A DNA stretch of 25,334 bases from an uncultured Christensenella sp. (GCA_905193155.1 CAJJNQ010000037.1:1-25334); one strand, 5' to 3'; positions 14,299 to 22,876 are shown, numbered from the stretch's first letter. Numbers and translations: made by a program. Notes: generated from the sequence alone by a model not told the origin.

Positions 14299-14654
14299 GT
14301 ATCTGTTTCAAATGATAGTAGAAAGTTGCACGGGGCAGTTGAGCGATTGAGAGCAGAATACTGGGTGCGTGTTTTTGCCTCAGCTTCTGAACTACCGGCG
14401 CTTTTTGTGCCGGCGTCGCTCGTCTTTCAAAGCCAAGGCTTGCAGGTTTTTTAGGTAGTCATTCTCTGCACGCAACCGCTGAACCTCTGCCAGCAGATCT
14501 TCTTCTGTCTCTTTGGGCAGCTGCTTTGGCGGACAGCCTTTACCGCCATGGCCACGCCGTTCGATGGCTAACTCAGCTTTTCCTGCTGCATGGTTTCCAC
14601 GACCGGCTTCTTGAATTCCGGCGTTTACCGTTTGTTCGGCACTTCCTTTGGCAT
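14299..14654 (-). pseudogene. IS3-family transposase OrfA remnant
   Basis: From the ATG at 14654 the frame reads MPKEVPNKR, a TAA stop, then TPEFKKPVVETMQQEKLS and another stop. It resumes after a deletion as AIERRGHGGKGCPPKQLPKE and a leucine-zipper-like segment DLLAEVQRLRAENDYLKNLQ. After a further frameshift it gives VVQKLRQKHAPSILLSIAQL and PRATFYYHLKQ, the usual OrfA/OrfB junction region of IS150-type elements. Most of the helix-turn-helix portion has been lost. Confidence 0.8.
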
Positions 14655-14662
14655 AGTTAAGT

Positions 14663-14712
14663 ACCCCATTTGTCAGACAAGTATTTTATCATACTTGTCT
14701 GACAAATGGGGT
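14663..14712. repeat. Perfect 22-bp palindrome at the IS right end
   Basis: Left arm ACCCCATTTGTCAGACAAGT plus AT (14663-14684), loop TTTATC, right arm the exact complement (14691-14712). The outer arm is the IS terminal repeat; the inner arm is its inverted copy directly before orfA. It could form a strong hairpin in any transcript entering the element. Confidence 0.85.
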
Positions 14713-14737
14713 GCTGTTCATGCGGCGGGGGTGCTTT

Positions 14738-15637
14738 TTATCCGTTAGGCGTGAGGCCGGAGAGAAATTGGCGGCGGAACCGGCCGGGGGAAACGCCGTG
14801 CTTGCGGCGGAAGCGTTGGATGAAATAGCTGCTGGTGGAAAAACCGGCGGTCAGCGCAATTTCCGTGACGGAATCCTGCGTGGTGGTCAGCAGAATCGTC
14901 GCCTTTTTCAGCCGTACCTCCGTCAGGTATTCGGGAAAGCTTTTTTGCGTGTATCGCGCGAAAAAGCGAGAAAAAGCGGTATATTTCATGCCGCAGTGCG
15001 CGGCGACCTCTTCCATGGAGAGAGGCTGGGCGCTGTTGGCGTCGATATAGGAATAGGCGCGGCGCAGCGTCATCAGCGCGGCATCGTCGATGTTGCGGAA
15101 TTCGGTTTGGTTTCCGGAGCGAAGCGCCTGACGTGCTGCCCAGAGGAACAAGCGGCAGAGGTCGGCGCGGATCGCCATTTCAAACCCGGGTGCGCGCGTC
15201 TGCGTTTCGCGCAGCAGGTCGCGCAGCACAATATCGACGCCATCCTGCTCCAGCAGTGCCTTTTCAAAAAATTTGCGATGATCCGGCCCCGACCAGAGAT
15301 AGGGCAGCAGCATCTGCAATTCAAATACCGGATGCTCGGCAAACAGCAGCGCCTCCGGCATGAACTTGACCACGAGATATTGATTCAACCCGTCGGTGGA
15401 GGAACGGGTGTGGTGCACCTCGTTGGGATCGATCAGCACAAGATCGCCCGCGGAGAAGGGATGCTCCGCACCGCTCACATACAGCTCGTATCCGCCGCTT
15501 AAGCAATACAGCGCCTCGAAATAATCGTGAACATGGGGATAGACCACGGTTTCGCGTCCCATTGAGGACTGAAGATCGCATTCGAAAAGGCTTTCCGCGT
15601 CCTGAGGCGGCCTTCGCTCCTCCCGGTAATAGGTCAT
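14738..15637 (-). CDS. AraC-family transcriptional regulator
   Basis: 299 residues. The N-terminal half is a cupin-type sensing domain (about 25-170) with EALYCLSGGYELYVSGAEHP and DLVLIDPNEVHHT, typical of sugar-responsive AraC proteins. The C-terminal 100 residues hold two helix-turn-helix motifs, including MEEVAAHCGMKYTAFSRFFA and VTEIALTAGFSTSSYFIQRF. Start ATG at 15637 chosen for GGAGGG seven bases upstream; the open frame continues to 15733 without a ribosome site. It is divergent from the oxidoreductase/isomerase pair and is probably their activator. Its 3' end lies 25 bases from the IS relic. Confidence 0.92.
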   Translation of the reverse strand: MTYYREERRPPQDAESLFECDLQSSMGRETVVYPHVHDYFEALYCLSGGYELYVSGAEHPFSAGDLVLIDPNEVHHTRSSTDGLNQYLVVKFMPEALLFAEHPVFELQMLLPYLWSGPDHRKFFEKALLEQDGVDIVLRDLLRETQTRAPGFEMAIRADLCRLFLWAARQALRSGNQTEFRNIDDAALMTLRRAYSYIDANSAQPLSMEEVAAHCGMKYTAFSRFFARYTQKSFPEYLTEVRLKKATILLTTTQDSVTEIALTAGFSTSSYFIQRFRRKHGVSPGRFRRQFLSGLTPNG

Positions 15638-15759
15638 GCCAAACCCTCCGCGTGCAAAAAATTGATATTTTCTGACAGAATTATTATAGCACTTCGCTGA
15701 AAAATATGCTATCCTTAATTTACATGAAATCAACCTAAATGAAAGGACGGATCGTTTTC
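15638..15759. promoter_or_regulatory. Divergent control region, AraC gene and oxidoreductase
   Basis: The minus strand carries TATAAT (15688-15683) for the AraC gene, and the plus strand carries TATGCT (15705-15710) for the oxidoreductase. Both lack a good -35 element, as expected for activator-dependent promoters. The imperfect inverted motifs GATATTTTC (near 15664) and GAAAAATATG (near 15699) flank the -10 of the AraC gene and could be regulator half-sites. Confidence 0.45.
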
Positions 15760-16863
15760 ATGGAACAGAAAAGATTGAAAGTCGGTATCATCGGCTGCGG
15801 CGGCATCGCCAACGGCAAGCACATGCCCTCGATTAAGGCTGTGAATATGTCGGACATGGTTGCCTTCTGCGACCTGATCGAGGAGCGCGCGGTGAAGGCC
15901 GCCAAGGAATACGGCGTGCCCGGCGCAAAGGTTTATACCGATTATAAAGAACTGCTGGCCGATCCGGAGATCGACGTGGTTCACGTCTGCACCCCCAACC
16001 GCTCTCACGCGGAAATCTCCATCGACGCGCTGCACGCGGGCAAGCACGTCATGTGCGAAAAGCCCATGGCCAAGTGCGCCGCAGATGCCCGCCTGATGGT
16101 CAAAGCCGCTCAGGAAACCGGAAAGAAGCTGACCATCGGCTATCAGCACCGCCACAAGGCGTCTGCGCAGTACCTCAAGTCCATCATCGGGCGCGGTGAT
16201 CTGGGCGATATGTACTATGCCGAGGCGCTGGCGGTCCGCCGCCGCGGCACCCCCAACTGGGGCGTGTTCCTCAACGAGTATGAGCAGGGCGGCGGTCCCC
16301 TGATCGACATCGGCACCCACTCTCTCGACCTGACGCTCTATCTGCTCAACAACTACAAACCCCGCATGGTCGTGGGCACCACCTTCAAGAAGCTGACCAA
16401 TCCCGATCAGGCCAACCCCTGGGGCCCCTGGGACGAGAAACAGCACACCATGGAGGATTCCGCGTTCGGCTTCATCGTGATGGAGAACGGCGCGACCATC
16501 ATCCTCAAGGCGTCCTGGGCGCTGAATACCTCCGAGCCCATTCCGGAGGGCAGCGTCGTGATCTGCGGCTCCAAGGCGGGCGCTCAGATCAAGGGTTATG
16601 AGCAGAATGTTACCATCAACAAGGACGAATTCGGCCGCCTGGTCGATATTGTGCCCGATATGAAGGCAGGCGGCGCGGCGTTCTACGACGGCGTTGCGGA
16701 AACCGCTCCCATTACCGAGCAGCGCCGCTGGTATCAGGCTCTGTACAACAACACGGATCCTGTCGTGCTGCCGGAGCAGGCCTGCGTCGTGTCCGAGATC
16801 CTGGAGGCCATCTACACCTCCGCCAAGACCGGCCAGCCCTACTACTTCTGCGACAACGAGTAA
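15760..16863 (+). CDS. Gfo/Idh/MocA-family oxidoreductase, AraC-linked
   Basis: 367 residues. Rossmann loop VGIIGCGGIANGKHMP at residues 9-24, signature HVMCEKPMAKC with the catalytic Lys, and IGTHSLDLTLYLL with the conserved His of the substrate domain. It would perform NAD(P)-linked oxidation or reduction of a sugar or cyclitol in the cytosol. The ATG at 15760 is preferred because AAAGGACGG precedes it; an in-frame ATG at 15739 has no ribosome site. The next gene encodes a sugar isomerase/epimerase-like TIM barrel, a pairing common in inositol and 3-keto-glycoside catabolism. A hairpin lies between the two genes. Confidence 0.92.
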   Translation: MEQKRLKVGIIGCGGIANGKHMPSIKAVNMSDMVAFCDLIEERAVKAAKEYGVPGAKVYTDYKELLADPEIDVVHVCTPNRSHAEISIDALHAGKHVMCEKPMAKCAADARLMVKAAQETGKKLTIGYQHRHKASAQYLKSIIGRGDLGDMYYAEALAVRRRGTPNWGVFLNEYEQGGGPLIDIGTHSLDLTLYLLNNYKPRMVVGTTFKKLTNPDQANPWGPWDEKQHTMEDSAFGFIVMENGATIILKASWALNTSEPIPEGSVVICGSKAGAQIKGYEQNVTINKDEFGRLVDIVPDMKAGGAAFYDGVAETAPITEQRRWYQALYNNTDPVVLPEQACVVSEILEAIYTSAKTGQPYYFCDNE

Positions 16864-16872
16864 GAAAATCAT

Positions 16873-16902
16873 AAAAGGGCGGGCCCTGCGCCCGCCCTTT
16901 TT
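16873..16902 (+). terminator. Intercistronic hairpin terminator/attenuator
   Basis: AAAAGGGCGGGC (16873-16884), loop CCTGC, GCCCGCCCTTTTT (16890-16902): a 12-bp GC-rich stem with a T tail. It stands ten bases after the oxidoreductase stop and only 24 bases before the next ATG. No separate promoter is evident, so it probably lowers rather than abolishes expression of the second gene. Confidence 0.8.
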
Positions 16903-16926
16903 GACAGAAAAACGGAGGAGAAAACC

Positions 16927-17652
16927 ATGAGAGAATACGGCATTCAGATGTACAGCGTGCGCGACATCACCGAAAAGGATATGCCCGGCGCGCTCAGGGC
17001 GCTGGCCGAAATGGGATACAAGAACGTCGAGTTCGCGGGCTTCTTCGGCATTCCGGCAGAAGAGATCAAGAAGCTGCTGGACGACAACGGCCTGAAGGTT
17101 TCCGGCACCCACACCGGCTGGAACGAGATCGCCGAGCACTTTGAGGAGACCGTCGCCTACCACAAGGCCATCGGCAACACCCGCATCATCATTCCCGGCG
17201 CGGATCTGACCACCAAGGCCAAGCTCGACGCGTTCATTGATATGCTCAACGAGTTCCAGCCCAAGCTGGCCGCTGAGGGCATCACCCTGGGTTACCACAA
17301 CCATGACCATGAGTTCAAGCCCAACGAGGACGGCCAGATCATCTATGATGAGATCGTCGCCCGTTCCAACGTTGCGCTGGAAATCGACACCTATTGGGCG
17401 TATGCCGCGGGCAAGGATCCCGTTGCGATGATGGAAGCGCTGAAAGACCGCCTGCCCGTCATTCACATCAAGGACGGCCTGTCCAACCGCGAAGGCAAGC
17501 CGCTGGGACAGGGCACCGCGCCCGTCGCCGCCGTTTACGCCAAGGCGGTGGAGCTGAACGTGCCCATGGTCGTGGAGAGCGAAACCCTCCAGCCCGACGG
17601 CCTGACCGAGGCCAAGATCTGCATCGATTACCTCAAGAGCCTCGAAAAGTAA
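16927..17652 (+). CDS. Sugar phosphate isomerase/epimerase-like TIM-barrel protein
   Basis: 241 residues of the xylose-isomerase-like TIM barrel (AP-endonuclease-2 fold). Candidate metal ligands are visible: His and Asp/Glu in LGYHNHDHEF, Asp in LEIDTYWAYAAGKDP, His in VIHIKDG, and Glu in VVESE near the C-terminus. Relatives include IolE/IolI-type inositol enzymes and 3-keto-sugar epimerases or lyases. The length is slightly short but complete. ATG with GGAGG ahead. It probably acts on the product of the preceding oxidoreductase under AraC control. The exact reaction cannot be stated. Confidence 0.88.
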   Translation: MREYGIQMYSVRDITEKDMPGALRALAEMGYKNVEFAGFFGIPAEEIKKLLDDNGLKVSGTHTGWNEIAEHFEETVAYHKAIGNTRIIIPGADLTTKAKLDAFIDMLNEFQPKLAAEGITLGYHNHDHEFKPNEDGQIIYDEIVARSNVALEIDTYWAYAAGKDPVAMMEALKDRLPVIHIKDGLSNREGKPLGQGTAPVAAVYAKAVELNVPMVVESETLQPDGLTEAKICIDYLKSLEK

Positions 17653-17665
17653 GCGTAAAAAGATA

Positions 17666-17701
17666 AAAGGGAGCATCCCTTTTGCAAGGGATGCTCCCTT
17701 T
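17666..17701 (+). terminator. Terminator of the oxidoreductase/isomerase operon
   Basis: Perfect 16-bp stem AAAGGGAGCATCCCTT (17666-17681), loop TTGC, right arm 17686-17701 ending in TTT. It lies 13 bases after the stop codon and close to the convergent decayed ORF. Confidence 0.85.
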
Positions 17702-17718
17702 CGTTTTGAATGAAAAAT

Positions 17719-18181
17719 CTATCGCTCGAAGCGGGCAACGTAAGCGCCCGGCACCTGATCGCGAGGGATTGCTGAGATTCATGCCGTCATGGAATGACCG
17801 GCGGAGGGAGCAACCGCAGAATTTCTTGCGGCTCTCAATGATTTCCGCCTTGCGCAGCGTGACCGGGCTGCCGGGAAAATAGCGGCCGATGTTGTCCTTT
17901 TCGGCGGGGCGGGAACCTTCGATGCCCACGCCTGTGAAACAGATTTCGAGAAAATCCGGCTTGAAAACCACGGTCTTGCCTGACCGCGCAAACGGAATGC
18001 GCTCCCCAAAGGCGATGATGACCCAATCCTTGTTGCCTTCAAATTCCACAGGCGTGCTCGGTTCCAAGCAGCCCCCGCTGCCGCTGCGGATTTCGGCGTT
18101 GATGCGCATCAACGGGTGAAGTGAGGTAAAGCCGTCGGGCAGCAGGGCGCTGAGACGATCCTGCTCCACACCGCAGGCCAT
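17719..18181 (-). pseudogene. Decayed conserved ORF, possibly acetoacetate-decarboxylase-like
   Basis: From an ATG at 18181, six bases past the stop codon of the upstream GNAT gene, the frame reads MACGVEQDRLSALLPDGF, LHPLMRINAEIRSG, then FLEICFTGVGIEGSRPAE and AEIIESRKKFCGCS. Near 17800-17745 the plausible coding frame shifts: a sensible C-terminus (ISAIPRDQVPGAYVARFER, TAG at 17719) is in another frame, while the open frame runs on as low-complexity residues to 17633. The N-terminus also looks clipped and lacks a good ribosome site. The LLP-(x)n-RINAEIR pattern vaguely recalls acetoacetate decarboxylase-fold proteins, but I do not recognise it firmly. Probably a broken gene, or one with a single frameshift. 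Confidence 0.5.
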
Positions 18182-18184
18182 GGC

Positions 18185-18760
18185 CTATTGCTCGACGCTC
18201 TGTTTGACGCGGCGCTCTTCCCGAAGAATCGAATACCAGCTCACATCGCAGATGCCCTGATTGTTGCGGTCGGCGCGGCGCAGCGTGCCCTCGTAGGTCA
18301 TGCCGCACTTGCGCATCACCTGCCCGGAATGCGGGTTGGCGGGATCGTGTCGGGCGCAGACGCGCTGCACGTCGGTTTCGACAAAGAAGAAATCCATCAC
18401 GGCGGAGAGGGCTTCGCTCACGATGCCCTTGCGCCACCACGCACGGCCGAGACAATAGCCGATCTCCACGGCGGAAATCGCGTCGTCGGTATGGACGACG
18501 GAGATGCAGCCAATGGGCTCTTCGCCCTGCGCGCGCAGTACGATGGCCCACTGGTAAAAGTCCGCCTTAGAATAGGAAGAAACCCAGTCCGCGATGACCC
18601 ATTCCGTGACGGCCTGAGAGGAGTGCGCCGGCCAGGTCAGATATTGGGTTACTTCCGGGTCGCTTGCCCAGTTCCGGAACATTGCAGGAGCGTCCTCCGG
18701 GACAAAGCGCCGCAGCGTCAGACGCGGGGTGCGGATTTCTTTTGTGCCGCAGTGCCGCAT
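18185..18760 (-). CDS. RimJ/RimL-type GNAT acetyltransferase
   Basis: 191 residues, single GNAT domain. Opening EIRTPRLTLRRFVPEDAPAM is typical of the RimJ/RimL branch (Acetyltransf_3). The acetyl-CoA pyrophosphate loop is in EIGYCLGRAWWRKGIVSEAL, and VCARHDPANPHSGQVMRKCG is the conserved C-terminal signature. It probably acetylates a protein N-terminus or a small amine in the cytosol. The ATG at 18760 has GGAG eight bases upstream; a GTG three codons earlier overlaps the ribosome site. It follows the methyltransferase gene by 30 bases on the same strand and may share its transcript. Confidence 0.9.
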   Translation of the reverse strand: MRHCGTKEIRTPRLTLRRFVPEDAPAMFRNWASDPEVTQYLTWPAHSSQAVTEWVIADWVSSYSKADFYQWAIVLRAQGEEPIGCISVVHTDDAISAVEIGYCLGRAWWRKGIVSEALSAVMDFFFVETDVQRVCARHDPANPHSGQVMRKCGMTYEGTLRRADRNNQGICDVSWYSILREERRVKQSVEQ

Positions 18761-18790
18761 GGCAAACACTCCTTTCCGTACAGATGTTGT

Positions 18791-19957
<1,167 letters not shown>

Positions 19958-20113
19958 GATGTTTTTATCCTCCGGATCGGTGGGGTGCGGGCGCATCTTT
20001 CTGCCCGTTTCCCTATTATACGCCTGCAAAGCATCGCCGCACAATCATTTTATGTATATCTTCCGCATCTTTTTGGAGAAATGATAAAAGATTTGTAACT
20101 TTCCGCGGAGCAG

Positions 20114-20142
20114 TTGACAGGGCAGGTTGCTTCTATTATAAT
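20114..20142 (+). promoter_or_regulatory. Consensus promoter of greA-lysS
   Basis: TTGACA (20114-20119), exactly 17 bases, TATAAT (20137-20142): both hexamers are perfect. It leaves a long leader of about 115 bases before the greA start. Confidence 0.9.
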
Positions 20143-20172
20143 GTCAAAAGAAAAGCGAATAACCGGGCGGCG

Positions 20173-20212
20173 CACGTTCTTCCAGAATTCCTTGCGGAAA
20201 GGAAGAAACGTG
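20173..20212 (+). promoter_or_regulatory. Stem-loop in the greA leader
   Basis: CACGTTCTTCC (20173-20183) pairs with GGAAGAAACGTG (20201-20212) with one bulged A. Inside, TTCC-TTGC-GGAA forms a short second stem. There is no T run directly after it, so it is not a simple terminator; it may stabilise or regulate the transcript. Confidence 0.5.
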
Positions 20213-20263
20213 GGCTTGTTTGACTATTGTTATCATGATTTTTTGCAGGGAGGCATTTTGTTC

Positions 20264-20746
20264 ATGTCCAACACCAGCGATGTCAAGTTCTTTACCGCGG
20301 AAGGCATTAAAAAGATGGAGGAAGAGCTCGACTACCTCAGAAGCGTCAAGCGCGGCGAGGTTGCCGAGAAGATCAAGGTGGCCCGCTCCTTCGGTGACCT
20401 GTCCGAAAACGCGGAATATGATGAAGCCCGTAAGGAGCAGTCCTTTATGGAGGGCCGCATTCAGGAGCTGGAATACATCCTGTCCAACGCGCAGGTCATC
20501 CGCGAGGAGGATCTCAAGAGCGATGTGGTCAACGTCGGCTCCGTCGTCACCGTTTATAACGAGACCCGCAAAAAGGAGCAGGTTTACAGCCTCGTCGGCT
20601 CTTCCGAAACCGATCCCCTCAAGGGCAAAATTTCTCAGGATTCTCCCATCGGTGCGGCGCTGACCGGCCACCATGCGGGCGAGACCGTTCAGGTGACGGT
20701 GCCCTCCGGTGTGCTCAGCCTGCGCATCGAAAAGATCACCCGATAA
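20264..20746 (+). CDS. greA: Transcription elongation factor GreA
   Basis: 159 residues, the standard GreA length. The N-terminal coiled coil (about 12-80) carries the tip loop SFGDLSENAEYDEARKEQ, where Asp45 and Glu48 are the acidic residues that reach into the RNA polymerase secondary channel. The C-terminal FKBP-like domain ends with DSPIGAALTGHHAGETVQV. It rescues backtracked polymerase by stimulating RNA cleavage. The ATG follows GGGAGG by ten bases; the open frame upstream has no ribosome site. It heads a two-gene operon with lysS, a frequent arrangement in Firmicutes. Confidence 0.96.
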   Translation: MSNTSDVKFFTAEGIKKMEEELDYLRSVKRGEVAEKIKVARSFGDLSENAEYDEARKEQSFMEGRIQELEYILSNAQVIREEDLKSDVVNVGSVVTVYNETRKKEQVYSLVGSSETDPLKGKISQDSPIGAALTGHHAGETVQVTVPSGVLSLRIEKITR

Positions 20747-20777
20747 ACAAAGATTCAGAAAGCGAGCGGAAAGCATT

Positions 20778-22730
20778 ATGGCAGAAAACAACCAGCAGCC
20801 GGCGGAAGAGCTGACGCAGGAACAGCTCAGCGAACAGAACCGCATCCGTCGTGAGAAGCTCAAGGCTTTGCAGGAGGCGGGCAAGGACCCCTTCCGCATC
20901 ACGCACTTCGAGCGCACGCATCAGTCCCGCCAGATCGTCGAGCAGTTTGATTCCCTTGAGGGACAGGAGGTCGTCATTGCCGGCCGCATGATGTCCCGCA
21001 GAGTCATGGGCAAGGCGTCCTTTGCGCATGTGCAGGACAAGTTCGGCCAGATCCAGATCTACGTCCGCCGCGAGGACGTGGGCGAGGAAAATTACGCCGG
21101 CTTCAAAGCCTGGGACATCGGCGATATCATCGGCGTCAAGGGCACGGCCTTCCGCACCAAGACGGGCGAGGTTTCGGTTCACGCGACCGAAGTGACCCTG
21201 CTTTCCAAGTCTTTGCAGGTGCTGCCGGAGAAGTATCACGGCCTGACCAATGTCGATCAGCGCTATCGCCAGCGCTACGTCGACCTCATCACCAATCCCG
21301 AAAGCCGCGATGTTTTCACTAAGCGTTCCGCCATCATCCGCGAGATCCGCAACTTCCTCGACGGACGCGGCTTCATGGAGGTCGAAACCCCTATCCTGGT
21401 CGCCAACGCAGGCGGCGCTGCGGCGCGCCCCTTTGAGACGCACTACAACGCGCTGGACGAGGACGTCAAGCTCCGCATCTCGCTCGAGCTTTATTTAAAG
21501 CGCCTCATCGTCGGCGGTCTGGAGCGCGTCTACGAGATCGGGCGCGTGTTCCGCAATGAGGGCGTAGATACCCGCCACAACCCGGAATTCACGCTCATGG
21601 AGCTGTATCAGGCCTATACCGATTACAAGGGCATGATGGAACTGACCGAGAGTATGTTCCGCCACCTTGCCCGCAAAATCTGCGGCAGCGCGGTCATCAC
21701 CTATAACGATACCGTCATCGACATGGAAAAGCCCTTCACCCGCCTGACCATGATCGAGGCCGTCAAAATGTACAGCGGTGTGGACTTTACCGACATCCGC
21801 TCCGACGAGGACGCCAAGAAGGCTGCGGACGAGCATCACGTCGAGTACGAAGCGCGCCATAAGCGCGGCGACATCATCAATCTGTTCTTTGAAAAGTATT
21901 GCGAGGAAAAGATGATCCAGCCTACCTTCATCATGGATCATCCCGTCGAAATCTCCCCGCTGACCAAGAAGAAGCCCGAGGATCCTTCTCTGGTGGAGCG
22001 CTTTGAGCTGTATATCTACGGCCGCGAGATGTGCAACGCCTATTCCGAGTTGAACGACCCCATCGATCAGCGCGAGCGCTTCCGTGCACAGGAAGAACTG
22101 TTTGCCGCGGGCGATGACGAAGCCAACCACACCGATGAGGACTTCCTCAACGCGCTGGAGATCGGCATGCCCCCGACCGGAGGCATCGGCTACGGCATCG
22201 ACCGCCTGGTCATGCTGTTGACCAATGCGCAGTCCATCCGCGACGTGCTGCTCTTCCCCACAATGAAGTCGCTCGATTCCGATAAGAAGGTTTCCAAGGA
22301 AGCTTCTGCTCCTGCGGCGGCTGCTCAGGCGGCTCCGGTCGTGGAGGAAAAGATTGATTTTTCCAATGTGGAAATCGAGCCGCTATTCAAGGATTTCGTG
22401 GATTTTGACACCTTCTCCAAGAGCGATTTCCGTGCCGTGAAGGTTAAGGAATGCGAAGCCGTGAAGAAGTCCAAAAAGCTCTTAAAGTTCGTTTTGGACG
22501 ACGGAACTGGCGTAGATCGGGTCATTTTGAGTGGTATTCACGAGTATTATGAGCCGGAGGAGCTGGTTGGAAAGACCTGCATCGCTATCACGAACCTCCC
22601 GCCCCGCCCGATGATGGGTATCGATTCCTGCGGTATGCTCATCTCCGCCGTGCATCACGAAAACGGCGAAGAAAAGTTGCATTTGCTGATGGTTGATCCT
22701 CACATTCCGGCCGGTGCAAAGCTCTACTAA
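20778..22730 (+). CDS. lysS: Lysyl-tRNA synthetase, class II, with C-terminal tRNA-binding domain
   Basis: 650 residues, about 150 longer than a normal bacterial LysS. Order: N-terminal helix, OB-fold anticodon-binding domain (about 55-165), and the class II catalytic core. The core has motif 1 (IREIRNFLDGRGFMEVETPI), motif 2 (EIGRVFRNEGVDTRHNPEFT) and motif 3 (GGIGYGIDRLVML), ending at DVLLFPTMKSLD near residue 500. An Ala/Pro/Glu-rich linker (about 505-524) joins an extra OB fold of the EMAP-II/MetRS C-terminal type (about 525-650), recognised by DFRAVKVKECEAV, ITNLPPRPMMGIDSCGMLIS and PAGAKLY. That domain usually raises tRNA affinity or dimerises. The ribosome site (GGAAAG) is modest; it starts 31 bases after greA. 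Confidence 0.95.
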   Translation: MAENNQQPAEELTQEQLSEQNRIRREKLKALQEAGKDPFRITHFERTHQSRQIVEQFDSLEGQEVVIAGRMMSRRVMGKASFAHVQDKFGQIQIYVRREDVGEENYAGFKAWDIGDIIGVKGTAFRTKTGEVSVHATEVTLLSKSLQVLPEKYHGLTNVDQRYRQRYVDLITNPESRDVFTKRSAIIREIRNFLDGRGFMEVETPILVANAGGAAARPFETHYNALDEDVKLRISLELYLKRLIVGGLERVYEIGRVFRNEGVDTRHNPEFTLMELYQAYTDYKGMMELTESMFRHLARKICGSAVITYNDTVIDMEKPFTRLTMIEAVKMYSGVDFTDIRSDEDAKKAADEHHVEYEARHKRGDIINLFFEKYCEEKMIQPTFIMDHPVEISPLTKKKPEDPSLVERFELYIYGREMCNAYSELNDPIDQRERFRAQEELFAAGDDEANHTDEDFLNALEIGMPPTGGIGYGIDRLVMLLTNAQSIRDVLLFPTMKSLDSDKKVSKEASAPAAAAQAAPVVEEKIDFSNVEIEPLFKDFVDFDTFSKSDFRAVKVKECEAVKKSKKLLKFVLDDGTGVDRVILSGIHEYYEPEELVGKTCIAITNLPPRPMMGIDSCGMLISAVHHENGEEKLHLLMVDPHIPAGAKLY

Positions 22731-22815
22731 GCGTCCTGGAAATGGGGCAAAAAAACTCTCGTATACCAATTAACACCGAGGGTACACCGCAGAGAGAAAT
22801 GTACAAATGAAAAGC

Positions 22816-22847
22816 AGCCCTGTAGAAGCGATTCTACAGGGCTCTTT
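22816..22847 (+). terminator. First terminator after lysS
   Basis: Perfect 12-bp stem AGCCCTGTAGAA (22816-22827), loop GCGA, TTCTACAGGGCT (22832-22843), then CTTTTC. It stands 86 bases after the lysS stop. Bases 22731-22815 hold no gene that I can see. Confidence 0.8.
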
Positions 22848-22876
22848 TCGCGGTGAAAGCTGCATATCGGAACACA

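Larger units (their letters stand above)
13819..14712 (-). mobile_element. Degenerate IS3-family (IS150-like) insertion sequence
   Basis: An 894-base relic of an element that should be about 1.4-1.5 kb. The left end ACCCCAGAAGTTAGACAAAT (from 13819) and the inverted right end ACCCCATTTGTCAGACAAGT (read leftward from 14712) match at 17 of 22 positions as terminal repeats. Inside, both transposase frames can be read on the minus strand but are shortened by internal deletions and stops. No convincing target-site duplication was found. It cannot move by itself. It separates the first oxidoreductase from the AraC locus. Confidence 0.85.

Noticed and set aside
15730..17676. A 648-codon minus-strand frame
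   Set aside because: Antisense to two well-supported genes (oxidoreductase and TIM barrel), each with its own ribosome site and family motifs.
22731..22815. Possible riboswitch or tRNA after lysS
   Set aside because: Short complementary pieces (CTCTC/GAGAG, GTATACC/GGTACAC) do not form a known riboswitch core or a cloverleaf.
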